Origin: Pleurocapsa sp. PCC 7327
GTDB taxonomy: Bacteria; Cyanobacteriota; Cyanobacteriia; Cyanobacteriales; Microcystaceae
Reading direction: 5' to 3'
Assembly: GCF_000317025.1 (NCBI RefSeq)
Contig: NC_019689.1
Location: 2,643,501 to 2,707,500, forward strand
DNA length: 64,000 bases
The translations under genes and the position numbers were made by a program. This document shows positions 9,105-17,357 of this stretch, piece after piece. The stretch's first letter is position 1. The number at the start of each line of letters is the position of its first letter. A model generated the notes under the pieces. It was not told where the DNA came from, searched no databases, and worked only from the letters and a program-made list of their open reading frames with translations.

Positions 9105-10214
9105 ATGCCCCAAACTATCGTTGTCAAAATTGGTACTTCCAGTCTCACCCAAGTAGCAACGGGTAAACTAGCCCTCTCTACCATTGCTGCTTTGGTAGAA
9201 ACCCTCACCCGCCTGCGAACGGCGGGATATCGAGTCGTTTTAGTTTCTTCGGGGGCAGTGGGAGTTGGCTGTGCCAGACTGAATTTAAGCGAGCGACCGC
9301 GCAAGATGTCGCTCAAACAAGCAGTAGCTGCTGTCGGTCAGGGACGGTTGATTCGCGTGTATGACGACTTATTCACCAGTCTCGGACAACCAATCGCTCA
9401 AGTGTTGTTAACTCGCCGGGAGCTAATGGATCGCAGTTGCTATGTCAATGCTTACAATACCTTCCAGGCGCTTTTCGAATTAGGCGTTATTGCGATTGTC
9501 AACGAAAATGATACCGTTGCCGTGGAAGAACTCAAGTTCGGCGATAACGATACGCTCTCAGCCTTAGTTGCTAGCCTCATCGAGGCTGACTGGCTATTTA
9601 TCCTCACCGACGTAGATCGACTGTATTCTGCCGACCCGCGCCTCGTTCCCGATGCCAAACCGATCGCGCTAGTCAACTCTACAGACTTTGCCCAGTTACA
9701 AGTAGAAGCAGGTTCGAGCGGTTCCCGGTGGGGAACGGGGGGAATGGCAACTAAATTATCGGCTGCTCGCATTGCCACCAGTGCTGGCGTAAGAATGGTC
9801 ATTACTCGCGGCAGACAGCCGGAAAATATCGAAAAAATATTGCGCGGAGAACCAATAGGAACGCAGTTTGAGGCGCAACCGAGAACAGAGAATGCCCGCA
9901 AGCGGTGGATTGCCTATGGATTAATTCCGATGGGAAAACTCTATCTCGATCGCGGCGCGGTGGAGGCAATCTGCAAGGGCAGTAAATCTTTGTTAGCAGC
10001 GGGAATTACCCGCGTTAAGGGAGATTTTGTCGCTTCCGAAGCCGTACAGTTGTGCGATGCAGGCGGCAAAGAAATTGCTAGAGGAATTGTTAATTACAAC
10101 AGTGCGGAGATCGAACTGATTAAAGGGCACCACTCAGAGAAGATTCCCGCGATCTTAGGCTATGCTGGTGCCGAAACGGTGGTGCATCGCGATAACCTCG
10201 TGCTTTTGGATTGA
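9105..10214 (+). CDS. proB: Glutamate 5-kinase with PUA domain
   Basis: 369 aa. The first step of proline synthesis: ATP-dependent phosphorylation of glutamate. The amino acid kinase domain (about 1-255) begins [10 protein letters not shown] and contains [28 protein letters not shown] and the [17 protein letters not shown] loop. A PUA domain follows (about 275-355: [24 protein letters not shown]), as in E. coli ProB. Length and motifs are complete. The TGA at 10212-10214 is followed in the same frame by 54 further open codons, described as a separate low-confidence entry. Confidence 0.96.
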   Translation: MPQTIVVKIGTSSLTQVATGKLALSTIAALVETLTRLRTAGYRVVLVSSGAVGVGCARLNLSERPRKMSLKQAVAAVGQGRLIRVYDDLFTSLGQPIAQVLLTRRELMDRSCYVNAYNTFQALFELGVIAIVNENDTVAVEELKFGDNDTLSALVASLIEADWLFILTDVDRLYSADPRLVPDAKPIALVNSTDFAQLQVEAGSSGSRWGTGGMATKLSAARIATSAGVRMVITRGRQPENIEKILRGEPIGTQFEAQPRTENARKRWIAYGLIPMGKLYLDRGAVEAICKGSKSLLAAGITRVKGDFVASEAVQLCDAGGKEIARGIVNYNSAEIELIKGHHSEKIPAILGYAGAETVVHRDNLVLLD

Positions 10215-10379
10215 GAGTCCATTAGGATTGCTCTATTACCTTCTACAGAAATTATTCAAACCTTTATGGATCCCGATACGATCGCGATCGCAAGTTCCTA
10301 TCCAAGGCAAAACCCGAAAATTCGGCTGCCAAATGAGGAGATTATGTTCTATGCTCAAAAGCTTTATCATGATTGGTAG
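10215..10379 (+). pseudogene. Possible ORF remnant downstream of proB
   Basis: The proB reading frame continues after its stop as ESIRIALLPSTEIIQTF and then MDPDTIAIASSYPRQNPKI up to TAG 10377-10379. The only ATG is at 10266, giving a 37-aa product. The amino acid composition looks coding-like, but no family is recognised. It could be the tail of a degraded gene or simply chance openness. Confidence 0.22.
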
Positions 10380-10456
10380 TCGCGCCGTTTCTCCTGCTCC
10401 CAGTCGCACTTGAGAATGCCGTACAGTTCTAAATCTACGGCAGAACATTAAGATGT

Positions 10457-11068
10457 ATGTTTCGCTGCCTTTTGTTTTACAAACCTTACGGAGTATTATG
10501 TCAGTTCACCGACAATAGCGATGAAACAGTGACGCGTCAAACTTTAAAAGATTACATCCCTATCCCTGCGGTTTACCCAGTAGGAAGACTCGATCGCGAC
10601 AGCGAAGGGTTGCTCTTGCTCACCAATAGCGGACGCTTGCAACACCGCCTTTCTCATCGCAAGTTTGCCCATCCCAGAACCTATTTAGTCCAAGTCGAAC
10701 GCATTCCCGACGAAACTGCCCTCGATCGCCTGCGAGAGGGAATTACCATTCAAGATTACCGCACCTGCAAGGCAATAGTAAGAAGATTGCCTGAAGAACC
10801 GGACTTGCCCCCTCGCGATCCCCCCATTCGCTATCGCAAGAACGTTCCTACCTGCTGGTTAGAAATCACGCTCACAGAGGGACGCAACCGACAAGTACGG
10901 CGCATGACCGCAGCGATTGGGTTTCCAACCCTGCGACTGGTGCGGGTAGCGATCGAGATTCAACAGGGACGGGAGAAGGTTCGGTTTCATCTCGATGGTT
11001 TAGCGCCGGGAGAGTGGCGCGAGGTCACAACCGCCGAACGCAAAGCACTAGAACAGTTGTGTCGATAA
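10457..11068 (+). CDS. rluE: RsuA/RluE-family pseudouridine synthase
   Basis: 203 aa. The protein starts directly with the catalytic fold ([14 protein letters not shown]) and has no N-terminal S4 domain, matching the RluE-like branch that modifies 23S rRNA. The catalytic motif reads [17 protein letters not shown] with the catalytic Asp in RLD; the family signature GRNRQVRRM lies near residue 145-155. It isomerises uridine to pseudouridine in rRNA. ATG 10457 is chosen; another ATG four bases upstream is out of frame. The exact target uridine is inferred from architecture only. Confidence 0.88.
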   Translation: MFRCLLFYKPYGVLCQFTDNSDETVTRQTLKDYIPIPAVYPVGRLDRDSEGLLLLTNSGRLQHRLSHRKFAHPRTYLVQVERIPDETALDRLREGITIQDYRTCKAIVRRLPEEPDLPPRDPPIRYRKNVPTCWLEITLTEGRNRQVRRMTAAIGFPTLRLVRVAIEIQQGREKVRFHLDGLAPGEWREVTTAERKALEQLCR

Positions 11069-11146
11069 TAGTTATTCAAAACATCAAAGTTTTGAACTTT
11101 GTAGATCGTGGATATCATAAAATGCTAGTAGCTTGGGAGTAATACC

Positions 11147-11187
11147 TATTCGCAATTGGCAATTATTAGTTCGCAATTAGTCAGCAG
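11147..11187 (-). repeat. Dispersed AATTGCGAA-type repeat, copy A
   Basis: Read on the minus strand this runs CTGCTGACTAATTGCGAACT followed by AATAATTGC-type units. The same sequence with few changes occurs at 54395-54437 on the plus strand, and related runs occur at 19968-20013. Two of the three sit next to a MITE copy. Confidence 0.6.
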
Positions 11188-11218
11188 ATCTCTGAGTAAG
11201 GCTTTTTCATTGAGCATC

Positions 11219-11373
11219 CTGGTTGACTGACAAATCTTTGTCCCCCCATCCCTAAATCCCTTCTCCCACAAGGGGCGAAGGGACTTCAGGCCAAAGTCTT
11301 AAGTGGAAAGCCCCTCTCCCGCTCGGGGAGCGGGGTTGGGGTGAGGGCGATTTGAGTTTTGTCACTCAACCAG
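11219..11373 (+). mobile_element. 155-bp MITE, copy 1
   Basis: A non-coding element with 16-bp terminal inverted repeats: CTGGTTGACTGACAAA (11219-11234) against the reverse complement of TTTGTCACTCAACCAG (11358-11373), one mismatch. It is flanked by a perfect 9-bp direct repeat, TTGAGCATC at 11210-11218 and 11374-11382. A second 155-bp copy lies at 54237-54391. The interior carries four G runs at 11325-11347 (G4, G4, G4, G3 with loops of 2-3 bases) that overlap a CCCCTCTCCC/GGGGAG hairpin. It occupies the gene-free 11069-11536 interval together with the adjacent repeat. The mobilising transposase is not in the window. Confidence 0.85.
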
Positions 11374-11536
11374 TTGAGCATCTGTAGCGTTCTTTTTTAG
11401 AAATGGTATAAATTCCCAAGATAACAACACAATTCCTCTGAAGAGGACTTTGTTGATTGGCCAAGAAATGAATTTTTTGGCGGGTAAGAGGTTTTTGCAA
11501 AAGATTTAACGAGTTTTTGTAACTATTTATGATGCG

Positions 11537-11968
11537 TCAAAAAACTTCGCTACTTCTGTCCAACCGTTCTCTAATTTTATTTAAATGCGCCAAACTGTCT
11601 ACTGGCAAACGGGGAGACGGTAAGTCAGAATTGGGCCAAATAGGGAGATCGTGACAGGGACAGATAGGCGATGGAATGCCAAACTCGATCGTGGGAACGG
11701 GCATACCGCATCTAGCGCATGGGTTTATATCCCAAGCAGGGGATAGAAGTTGATGAATGCTTTGTTCGGTTCCTTCAAGATAACAACTCCCCGCCTTGCT
11801 AGCTAAAATACGCTGCCAGCAGGATTCAAATTCTCTAGAATAGCGATCGCCTTCAAAAATTAATGCGGGCAAGATGGCTTCTTGTCCGTTATCTAGCAAA
11901 ACTTTCTTTCCCAACTGAAACCAGTAAGCAAGGTACTGTTTTACTTTTTCCTGTGATGCCATAGTCAT
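11537..11968 (-). CDS. Conserved-looking hypothetical protein with Cys cluster
   Basis: 143 aa (MTMASQEKVKQYLAYWFQLGKKV). The N-terminal 85 residues look globular and the middle holds a Cys group, CARCGMP then CPCHDL about 18 residues later, which could bind a metal. The C-terminus has a short helical NKIRERLDR segment. I do not recognise the family and assign no function. It is followed downstream on the same strand by nothing for 470 bp and preceded by cobU 50 bp away on the same strand, so cobU and this gene may be cotranscribed. Confidence 0.6.
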   Translation of the reverse strand: MTMASQEKVKQYLAYWFQLGKKVLLDNGQEAILPALIFEGDRYSREFESCWQRILASKAGSCYLEGTEQSIHQLLSPAWDINPCARCGMPVPTIEFGIPSPICPCHDLPIWPNSDLPSPRLPVDSLAHLNKIRERLDRSSEVF

Positions 11969-12020
11969 GTGCTGGCTGGCTGTAAGCTTACTGTTCTATG
12001 CTATCGTTTTAACTTCCCTC

Positions 12021-12593
12021 TCAAGAAAGTTTAGAATCTTTTAAGGGTTTGCCTAAAAGAGTGAGATTGAGAACGTGACCTCCAGCGATCAGATAGACGG
12101 AATCAGCAATTACGCCGATCTGACGTACTAAATCGCCCAAACGATCGCGAAATAGCCTGCCCGAAGGATAGGCGGGAACCACTCCCCAACCCGTCTCCTC
12201 TGCGACTAAAATAATATCAACTGCGGCTTGTTGTAAGCGATCGAGCAACTCGACGGTGATTTTTTCCCATGTTGCCTCATCGCGATCGAGCAAGTTGGCT
12301 ACCCAAGTTCCCAGCGAATCTACCAATAAGCATTGAGGAGGCGTGACTGCCTCAAAAGTAGCGGCTAGTTCTATGGGCACTTGTAGCGTTTGCCATTCTG
12401 CTGGTCGTCTGAGGCGATGTTTTTCGATCCGCGCTTGCCATTGCGAATCGCTAGGATCTATGGTAGCGGTCGCCACGTAGACGACGGATTTGCTAGTCTC
12501 TGTGGCTAGCGTTTCTGCCCATTCGCTTTTGCCCGAACGGGCAGCACCCGTGACGAGAATAATTTGTCTGGATGGGAATTGAGATCGATTCAT
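12021..12593 (-). CDS. cobU: Adenosylcobinamide kinase/guanylyltransferase
   Basis: 190 aa from ATG 12593 (MNRSQFPSRQIILVTG); six more codons to a TTG are open but unneeded. The bifunctional enzyme phosphorylates adenosylcobinamide and adds GMP late in cobalamin (in cyanobacteria, pseudocobalamin) assembly. The P-loop reads GAARSGKSEWAE near residue 16. The family stretch EETGWGVVPAYPSGRLFRD sits near residue 120 with the conserved VVPAYPxGRxFRD core, and the C-terminus has the usual VYLIAGGHVLNL. No other cobalamin gene is in the window. It is complete. Confidence 0.93.
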   Translation of the reverse strand: MNRSQFPSRQIILVTGAARSGKSEWAETLATETSKSVVYVATATIDPSDSQWQARIEKHRLRRPAEWQTLQVPIELAATFEAVTPPQCLLVDSLGTWVANLLDRDEATWEKITVELLDRLQQAAVDIILVAEETGWGVVPAYPSGRLFRDRLGDLVRQIGVIADSVYLIAGGHVLNLTLLGKPLKDSKLS

Positions 12594-12710
12594 TATTAGA
12601 ATAGAAAACAAACTTGTCAGCGTTGCTGTGAAAGGTTATCCTTGTGGCACTTCTCTTGCGATCGCGTCAAGACTTAAACTCATTATTAAATAACTTATCG
12701 CTTTTTTAGA

Positions 12711-13661
12711 ATGTCTGCTAAGCCAGAAAAAGTCCCTGTTTCTGTTTTAATTCCAGCCAAGGATGAAGAGCAAAACCTTCCAGCTTGCCTGGAGAGCGTG
12801 GCTAGGGCTGACGAAATTATTCTCGTTGATTCTCAGAGTAGCGATCGCACCTGTGAAATTGCCGAAAGCTATGGGGCAAAAGTCGTTCAATTTTACTTTA
12901 ACGGTCGCTGGCCTAAGAAAAAGAATTGGTCGTTAGACACGCTTCCCTTTCGCAATGATTGGGTATTAATTGTCGATTGTGACGAACGCATTACGCCAGA
13001 ACTTTGGGACGAAATCGCCCAAGCGATTAAAGATCCGACCTACGCTGGCTACTATCTCAATCGCCGCGTCTTTTTTCTGGGCAAATGGATTCGCTATGGC
13101 GGCAAATATCCCGATTGGAATTTGCGATTATTTAAACATAAATTGGGTCGCTATGAAAATCTTAAAACAGAAGACATTCCCAATACTGGCGATAATGAAG
13201 TTCACGAACACGTCATTCTAGAAGGCAAGGCAGGCTACCTAAAATATGACATGCTACACATCGACTTTCGGGATATTTATCACTGGTTGGAGAGACACAA
13301 CCGCTACTCCAACTGGGAAGCCCGCGTCTACTACAATATTCTGACGGATTCAGACGAAAGCGGTACCATCGGCGCAAATTTATTCGGAGATGCAGTGCAG
13401 CGCAAGCGCTTTCTCAAGAAAATTTGGGTGCGACTGCCGTTCAAACCCCTGCTACGATTTATCTTGTTTTACGTCATTCGTCTCGGTTTTTTAGATGGCA
13501 AGGCAGGCTATATTTATGCTCGCCTGTTGAGTCAGTATGAGTATCAAATTGGCGTAAAGCTGTACGAATTGCAGCAATTTGGAGGTCGCCTGAATATTCC
13601 TACTCCCGCTCAAGATTCCCTGTCTCAAACTTCACCCGAACCCGCCGAACTCGCCAATTAA
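12711..13661 (+). CDS. Family 2 glycosyltransferase, WaaE-like
   Basis: 316 aa. The GT-A fold starts PVSVLIPAKDEEQNLPACLES; the nucleotide-sugar region includes ILVDSQSSDRTCEIAESYGA and the metal-binding DxD lies in LIVDCDERI. The stretch QFYFNGRWPKKKNWSLD and the following PDWNLRLFKH resemble the WaaE/KdtX-like beta-glycosyltransferase group. A C-terminal region (about 220-260) may associate with the membrane (PLLRFILFYVIRLGF). The acceptor is unknown; surface polysaccharide or glycolipid is inferred. The stop overlaps the next gene's ATG by one base (TAATG), so the two are translationally coupled. Confidence 0.88.
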   Translation: MSAKPEKVPVSVLIPAKDEEQNLPACLESVARADEIILVDSQSSDRTCEIAESYGAKVVQFYFNGRWPKKKNWSLDTLPFRNDWVLIVDCDERITPELWDEIAQAIKDPTYAGYYLNRRVFFLGKWIRYGGKYPDWNLRLFKHKLGRYENLKTEDIPNTGDNEVHEHVILEGKAGYLKYDMLHIDFRDIYHWLERHNRYSNWEARVYYNILTDSDESGTIGANLFGDAVQRKRFLKKIWVRLPFKPLLRFILFYVIRLGFLDGKAGYIYARLLSQYEYQIGVKLYELQQFGGRLNIPTPAQDSLSQTSPEPAELAN

Positions 13662-14257
13662 TGGAGCCTCCATCCGAATTTTCTCCTAAATTAGATGCCG
13701 CGCCCCTGATAGATTTGCGCCTTTACGATCAATCTTGGTTCGATCGCGGAAAACCGGGTTGGTTTATCTTGTTGTGGTGGTTGGTGCAGGCAATTGCTTT
13801 TCCTCTAAGCCTTCACAATGCCCATGGATTTCGCTGTTGGTTATTGCGCCTGTTTGGGGCAAAAATCGGTAAGGGGGTGCTAATACGACCGACTGCCCGC
13901 TTTACCTACCCCTGGAAAATTGAAATTGGCGACTATAGCTGGATTGGGGACGATGTTGTTTTGTACAGCTTAGATCGCATCACTATCGGTACTCAGTGTG
14001 TCATTTCCCAAAAATCCTATCTCTGCACTGGCAGTCACGATTTTCGCGATGTCGCTTTCAATCTAGTCACCGCTCCGATTATTATAGGCAATGGGGTTTG
14101 GATAGCGGCAGACTGTTTTATCGGTTGTGGAGTGAAAATTGGCGCCAATGCAGCGATCGGAGCGCGTAGTAGCGTTTTTAGCCATATTCCCGAACAGCAA
14201 GTGGCTTGGGGAACGCCTTGCCGTCCTCGCTATCCTAGAGTCATGAAAACGATTTAA
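13661..14257 (+). CDS. WcaF-like hexapeptide acetyltransferase
   Basis: 198 aa. A hydrophobic N-terminal stretch (WFILLWWLVQAIAFPL) precedes left-handed beta-helix repeats: IGKGVLIRPTARF, IEIGDYSWIGDDV, ITIGTQCVISQKSYL, then the GSHDFRD catalytic-His loop and IIIGNGVWIAADCFIG. This is the arrangement of the WcaF family (colanic acid acetyltransferase), which O-acetylates exopolysaccharide units. It overlaps the upstream glycosyltransferase stop by one base, so the pair probably acts on the same glycan. The C-terminus (WGTPCRPRYPR) matches the usual family end. Confidence 0.87.
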   Translation: MEPPSEFSPKLDAAPLIDLRLYDQSWFDRGKPGWFILLWWLVQAIAFPLSLHNAHGFRCWLLRLFGAKIGKGVLIRPTARFTYPWKIEIGDYSWIGDDVVLYSLDRITIGTQCVISQKSYLCTGSHDFRDVAFNLVTAPIIIGNGVWIAADCFIGCGVKIGANAAIGARSSVFSHIPEQQVAWGTPCRPRYPRVMKTI

Positions 14258-14434
14258 TATTTACTCTTTGGCTTTGCTGAGGTAGAACTCGTCCTTCTCG
14301 CGATCGCGCTAAGTCAGGGAACGAGAGTTAAAATTCTGGGTAGTTGCTCTGCATCCTTGTCTCAATGCCGCCATTTTCAGGAGTGGAAAAAAAGAGCAAT
14401 TCGAGCGAGGATGAAAAAAAATGGATTTGGATCG

Positions 14435-15085
14435 ATGAAGATGACAACATCAACAGAAGTTTATCAGGGACAGTTTGGCGAATTTACCATCACAGATAGC
14501 GATCGCACCGGAGTCATTATTTACCGCGCCGGATTGATAGTAGCAGCTTTAAGCTTTACTATTGGTAGCGTCTTGGTTCTCTGGCAAGGAGCAACGTCAG
14601 TCGTCGTGCAAGCATTGACTCCCCTATTTGCCGTTTTTTCTCTCGGTTTAGCCATTAGTTTGGTTACTATTCATATTTATCTCATTCAACTACATCGACT
14701 CCTGCAACTTTTTTGGTTAGTCGGAACCTTATCAGCGGTTATTGTAGCTTTGACTCACAGCGAACCCCTCGCTTTAGTCATTTATAATCGTCCCGTAACT
14801 TTATTAGGCGTTGGTTTTACTTTCGCTGCTTTGACGGGCATTTTTTTTAAAGAAGCCTTTTGTTTCAACCGCTTTGAAACTAAATTGCTTACTCCAATAA
14901 TTCCTTTGCTTTTGGTTGGACATTTGGTCGGAATTCTGCCTGTTAATGTAGAGCAAATTTTGTTGGCTATTTGGACAATTTTATTCGTTGTTTTTGCCGT
15001 TCGCAAAGCGATACAACCAATCCCTCCAGATATCGGCGATAAATCTGTTTTTGCCTATCTCAAACAACAGCGGGCGAAAGCATAG
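14435..15085 (+). CDS. DUF2301 integral membrane protein
   Basis: About 216 aa from ATG 14435 (MKMTTSTEVYQGQFGEF); earlier in-frame ATGs at 14411 and further upstream to 14357 are possible but give a Lys/Arg-rich extension unlike the family. The protein has a short soluble N-terminus with YQGQFGEFTITDSDRTG and then about six hydrophobic segments, ending in a charged tail. This matches the cyanobacterial and plastid-lineage DUF2301 membrane family of unknown function. The fifth segment contains FKEAFCFNRFETKLLTP, the most conserved part as far as I recall. Not obviously linked to the preceding polysaccharide genes. Confidence 0.8.
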   Translation: MKMTTSTEVYQGQFGEFTITDSDRTGVIIYRAGLIVAALSFTIGSVLVLWQGATSVVVQALTPLFAVFSLGLAISLVTIHIYLIQLHRLLQLFWLVGTLSAVIVALTHSEPLALVIYNRPVTLLGVGFTFAALTGIFFKEAFCFNRFETKLLTPIIPLLLVGHLVGILPVNVEQILLAIWTILFVVFAVRKAIQPIPPDIGDKSVFAYLKQQRAKA

Positions 15086-15162
15086 ACTTCTAGATCGCAT
15101 CTGATTCAACTTTAGCTATGCTAAAAAAAGAGATAACAATTTTCCCGCCTCTCTTCCTTCAA

Positions 15163-15185
15163 TAGACGCACGGCACAAGCGTCTA
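15163..15185. terminator. Hairpin between DUF2301 and the small secreted gene
   Basis: TAGACGC at about 15163-15169 pairs with GCGTCTA at 15179-15185. It overlaps the stop codon of the minus-strand small gene and lies between two convergent genes. No T run follows, so termination is a guess. Confidence 0.35.
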
Positions 15186-15341
15186 CTCGCAATCATCAGG
15201 ATCGCCTTTGCATTCTGGTTGGGCTTGGCTGAATCGAGTGAAGTCGTCTGCGCGATCTGCCCACGCATTTCGTATTGCTCCGCTTCCAAGTACCAGGAGC
15301 AACGCGATCGCTATGCCAGTCAATAACCTATGTCTCATCAT
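15183..15341 (-). CDS. Small secreted protein, 52 aa
   Basis: Starts MMRHRLLTGIAIALLLVLG, a textbook signal peptide: basic N-region, a Leu/Ile/Ala core and a likely cleavage after AWA (residues 26-28). The mature part is about 24 residues, acidic, with two cysteines (PECKGDPDDCE) that could form a disulfide. A GGAAGGG Shine-Dalgarno lies about eight bases before the ATG at 15341. The gene is too short for routine ORF length cut-offs. No family is recognised; export to the periplasm or outside is inferred from the signal. Confidence 0.65.
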   Translation of the reverse strand: MMRHRLLTGIAIALLLVLGSGAIRNAWADRADDFTRFSQAQPECKGDPDDCE

Positions 15342-15497
15342 TAATACACCCTTCCTTTATCCCTATCTATACAATTAGCGTTTAATATCTTTAAATGTTC
15401 TTCACTCTATGTCTAGAATAACGACTTTACAAAAGCATGTCAGTCCCAACCAACACGGCTAATGCCAGTAGCATCTCGGAGTCAGATGTACTTCCCT

Positions 15498-15537
15498 AAG
15501 TGGAAAATAGTAGAACGAAGTGGAAAATAATAGAATT
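15498..15537 (+). repeat. 20-bp tandem direct repeat upstream of the AAA-like gene
   Basis: Two adjacent 20-bp units, AAGTGGAAAATAGTAGAACG (15498-15517) and AAGTGGAAAATAATAGAATT (15518-15537), match at 17 of 20 positions. They end 53 bp before the start of the AAA-like ATPase gene and could be an operator or simple duplication. Confidence 0.55.
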
Positions 15538-15590
15538 GGAATTCTACAGAATTTTTCTCAACCAGAAAGCCTTTTAAGTCGCGGGGTCTG

Positions 15591-16985
15591 ATGAAACCAA
15601 AAGACTGGGATCGATTTCTCAAACAAATAGCAAGCGATTATGACCTACATGGCAAGTTAAAAGAGATTTTTATAGTCCGATTTGCTTACGAAAATTGGCG
15701 CAAACCCGATAAAGAAATTTGGGAACTGGCAGAAGCCGCAAGCCACGAGACCTATAAAAAGCAAATGACGGAAATCTACAGTTATTTTGCTAAAGATAGA
15801 CCCAATGGTTGCCCGGAATTAGAACCCCACAGCAAAGGACCGGGAAAGTTTCAAATCTTGCGAGAATGGCTCAAAGAAATTAAATATCCAGAGTGGAATC
15901 AAACAACGGCGACTCTAGGCGAGCGAAGCAATATTGCGCTAGATTTTTCGGTTCCACTCCCCAGCAATTCTTCCATTCCCATTACGTCAGATTTTCCCAT
16001 TTATATTCAACGTCCGCCTATCGAATCTGACTGCTGTCAAGAAATTGTTAAGCCAGGTGCTTTAATTCGGATCAAAGCTCCCGAAAAAATGGGAAAAACT
16101 TCTTTGCTGAAAGGGATTCTCGCTTATGCAGAAACTTGTGGCTATCGCAAAGTCTATCTAAACTTGCGAGCAGCAGAAGGGGCAATGTTTGCTAGCTTGG
16201 ATAAATTTTTGCGTTGGTTTTGCGCCAATATTAGTCGAGAATTGGGTCTAAAACCAATGTTAGATGACTATTGGGATGAAGAATTGTTTGGCAGTTTAGT
16301 GAGCTGTCAAGCCTATTTTCAAAGCTATTTATTAGAACAACTCAACAGTCCTTTAGCTTTGGGATTGGATAATGTCGATCGCATTTTTGAATATCCTGAC
16401 ATTGCTCGAGATTTTTTACCCATGTTGCGCTATTGGCACGAAGAAGCCAACAATCTTCCTATCTGGCAAAATCTGCGGCTAGTCATCGCCAACTCTACGG
16501 AAGTGTATATCAAATTAGATGCCAATCAATCCCCATTTAATGTAGGGCGACAGGTCAAGTTACCGGGGTTTAATTTAGAGCAGGTGCAACTTCTCGCCAA
16601 GCATTACGGACTCGATTGGACAGAGGATGTGGAGATGCAAAAGTTTGCTTCTGCCTTGATTGAAATGGTAGACGGACATCCTTATTTAATTCGCTTGGCA
16701 CTTGATGCCCTGTGCCATCAGAATTTATCTAAAGAGCAGCTATTACAAGAAGCTCCAACTCAGGGAGGAATTTATGGCTCTCATTTGCGCCGCCACTGGG
16801 ATAACTTACAATCCTCGCCAGAACTTGCCGCCGCAATGAAAGCAGTCGTGACATCCGAGACGGGAGTACAGTTAGAACCGACGCTAGCCTATAAGTTAGA
16901 AAGTATGGGATTGGTAATATTGGTCGGCGATGAAGTACAACCGAGTTGCGAGTTGTACCGTCAGTATTTTTGCGATCGCTTGTAA
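15591..16985 (+). CDS. AAA-like (PF14516-type) ATPase with helical N-terminal domain
   Basis: 464 aa. Residues 1-105 form a charged helical domain (MKPKDWDRFLKQIASDYDLHGKLKEIFIVRF) of the kind often found as an adaptor at the start of cyanobacterial multi-domain NTPases. The ATPase core (about 130-460) has the Walker A GALIRIKAPEKMGKTSLLKG and a Walker B-like LGLDNVDRIFE. It then has the sensor region LRLVIANSTEVYI and a winged-helix-like C-terminus. The sequence matches the AAA-like family common in cyanobacteria, frequently fused to WD40, TIR or vWA modules and proposed to act in signalling or conflict systems. Here it stands alone. A 20-bp tandem repeat lies upstream. Confidence 0.75.
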   Translation: MKPKDWDRFLKQIASDYDLHGKLKEIFIVRFAYENWRKPDKEIWELAEAASHETYKKQMTEIYSYFAKDRPNGCPELEPHSKGPGKFQILREWLKEIKYPEWNQTTATLGERSNIALDFSVPLPSNSSIPITSDFPIYIQRPPIESDCCQEIVKPGALIRIKAPEKMGKTSLLKGILAYAETCGYRKVYLNLRAAEGAMFASLDKFLRWFCANISRELGLKPMLDDYWDEELFGSLVSCQAYFQSYLLEQLNSPLALGLDNVDRIFEYPDIARDFLPMLRYWHEEANNLPIWQNLRLVIANSTEVYIKLDANQSPFNVGRQVKLPGFNLEQVQLLAKHYGLDWTEDVEMQKFASALIEMVDGHPYLIRLALDALCHQNLSKEQLLQEAPTQGGIYGSHLRRHWDNLQSSPELAAAMKAVVTSETGVQLEPTLAYKLESMGLVILVGDEVQPSCELYRQYFCDRL

Positions 16986-17357
16986 CTAAATGTAATTAAT
17001 GTAACTAGCTTTAATTCGTCGCCCCTGAGGGCAAGCGAAGCACCGCTACTGCTTGCTAACTTGCCCTCGTCTTCTAGCTCGATTTTTCAATCATAATATA
17101 ATACGATTGAGACTGAATATTAATTGTAGTGCGATACTTTTTTTCAATAGATCGACAGATCGACCTATTTTGAGAGACTGAATGATAATGTAGGGGAAAC
17201 TTACATGCAAGGCAAAGGGAGAACGCGATCGCGTAGTTTGCCCAAAAAACTATCATTTTTAAACCAATTACAAAAATTTTCAATCCGATATCGCAATTAC
17301 TTTTATCATTGATTCTCACAAATTAGATTTTTATAAACTTAAGGGTACTATCTTGTT
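16986..17357. other. Intergenic region with one long-stem hairpin
   Basis: GAGGGCAAG (17027-17035) pairs with CTTGCCCTC (17060-17068), with GCAAGC/GCTTGC offering an alternative inner pairing. It sits just after the AAA-like gene and could end transcription, though no T tract follows. The remaining about 290 bp up to 17357 are A+T-rich; an 81-codon minus-strand frame there (17074-17319) has no RBS and no family resemblance. Confidence 0.45.

Noticed and set aside
5896-9316. Various long antisense frames against the DUF62 gene, rpiA and proB
   Set aside because: They mirror strong coding genes on the other strand and carry no motifs.
10236-10448. 70-codon minus-strand frame between proB and rluE
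   Set aside because: No homology recognised and it overlaps the better plus-strand candidate; neither is convincing.
17074-17319. 81-codon minus-strand frame in the gap before the GT-acetyltransferase fusion
   Set aside because: No Shine-Dalgarno, no recognisable domain, A+T-rich composition; more likely chance.
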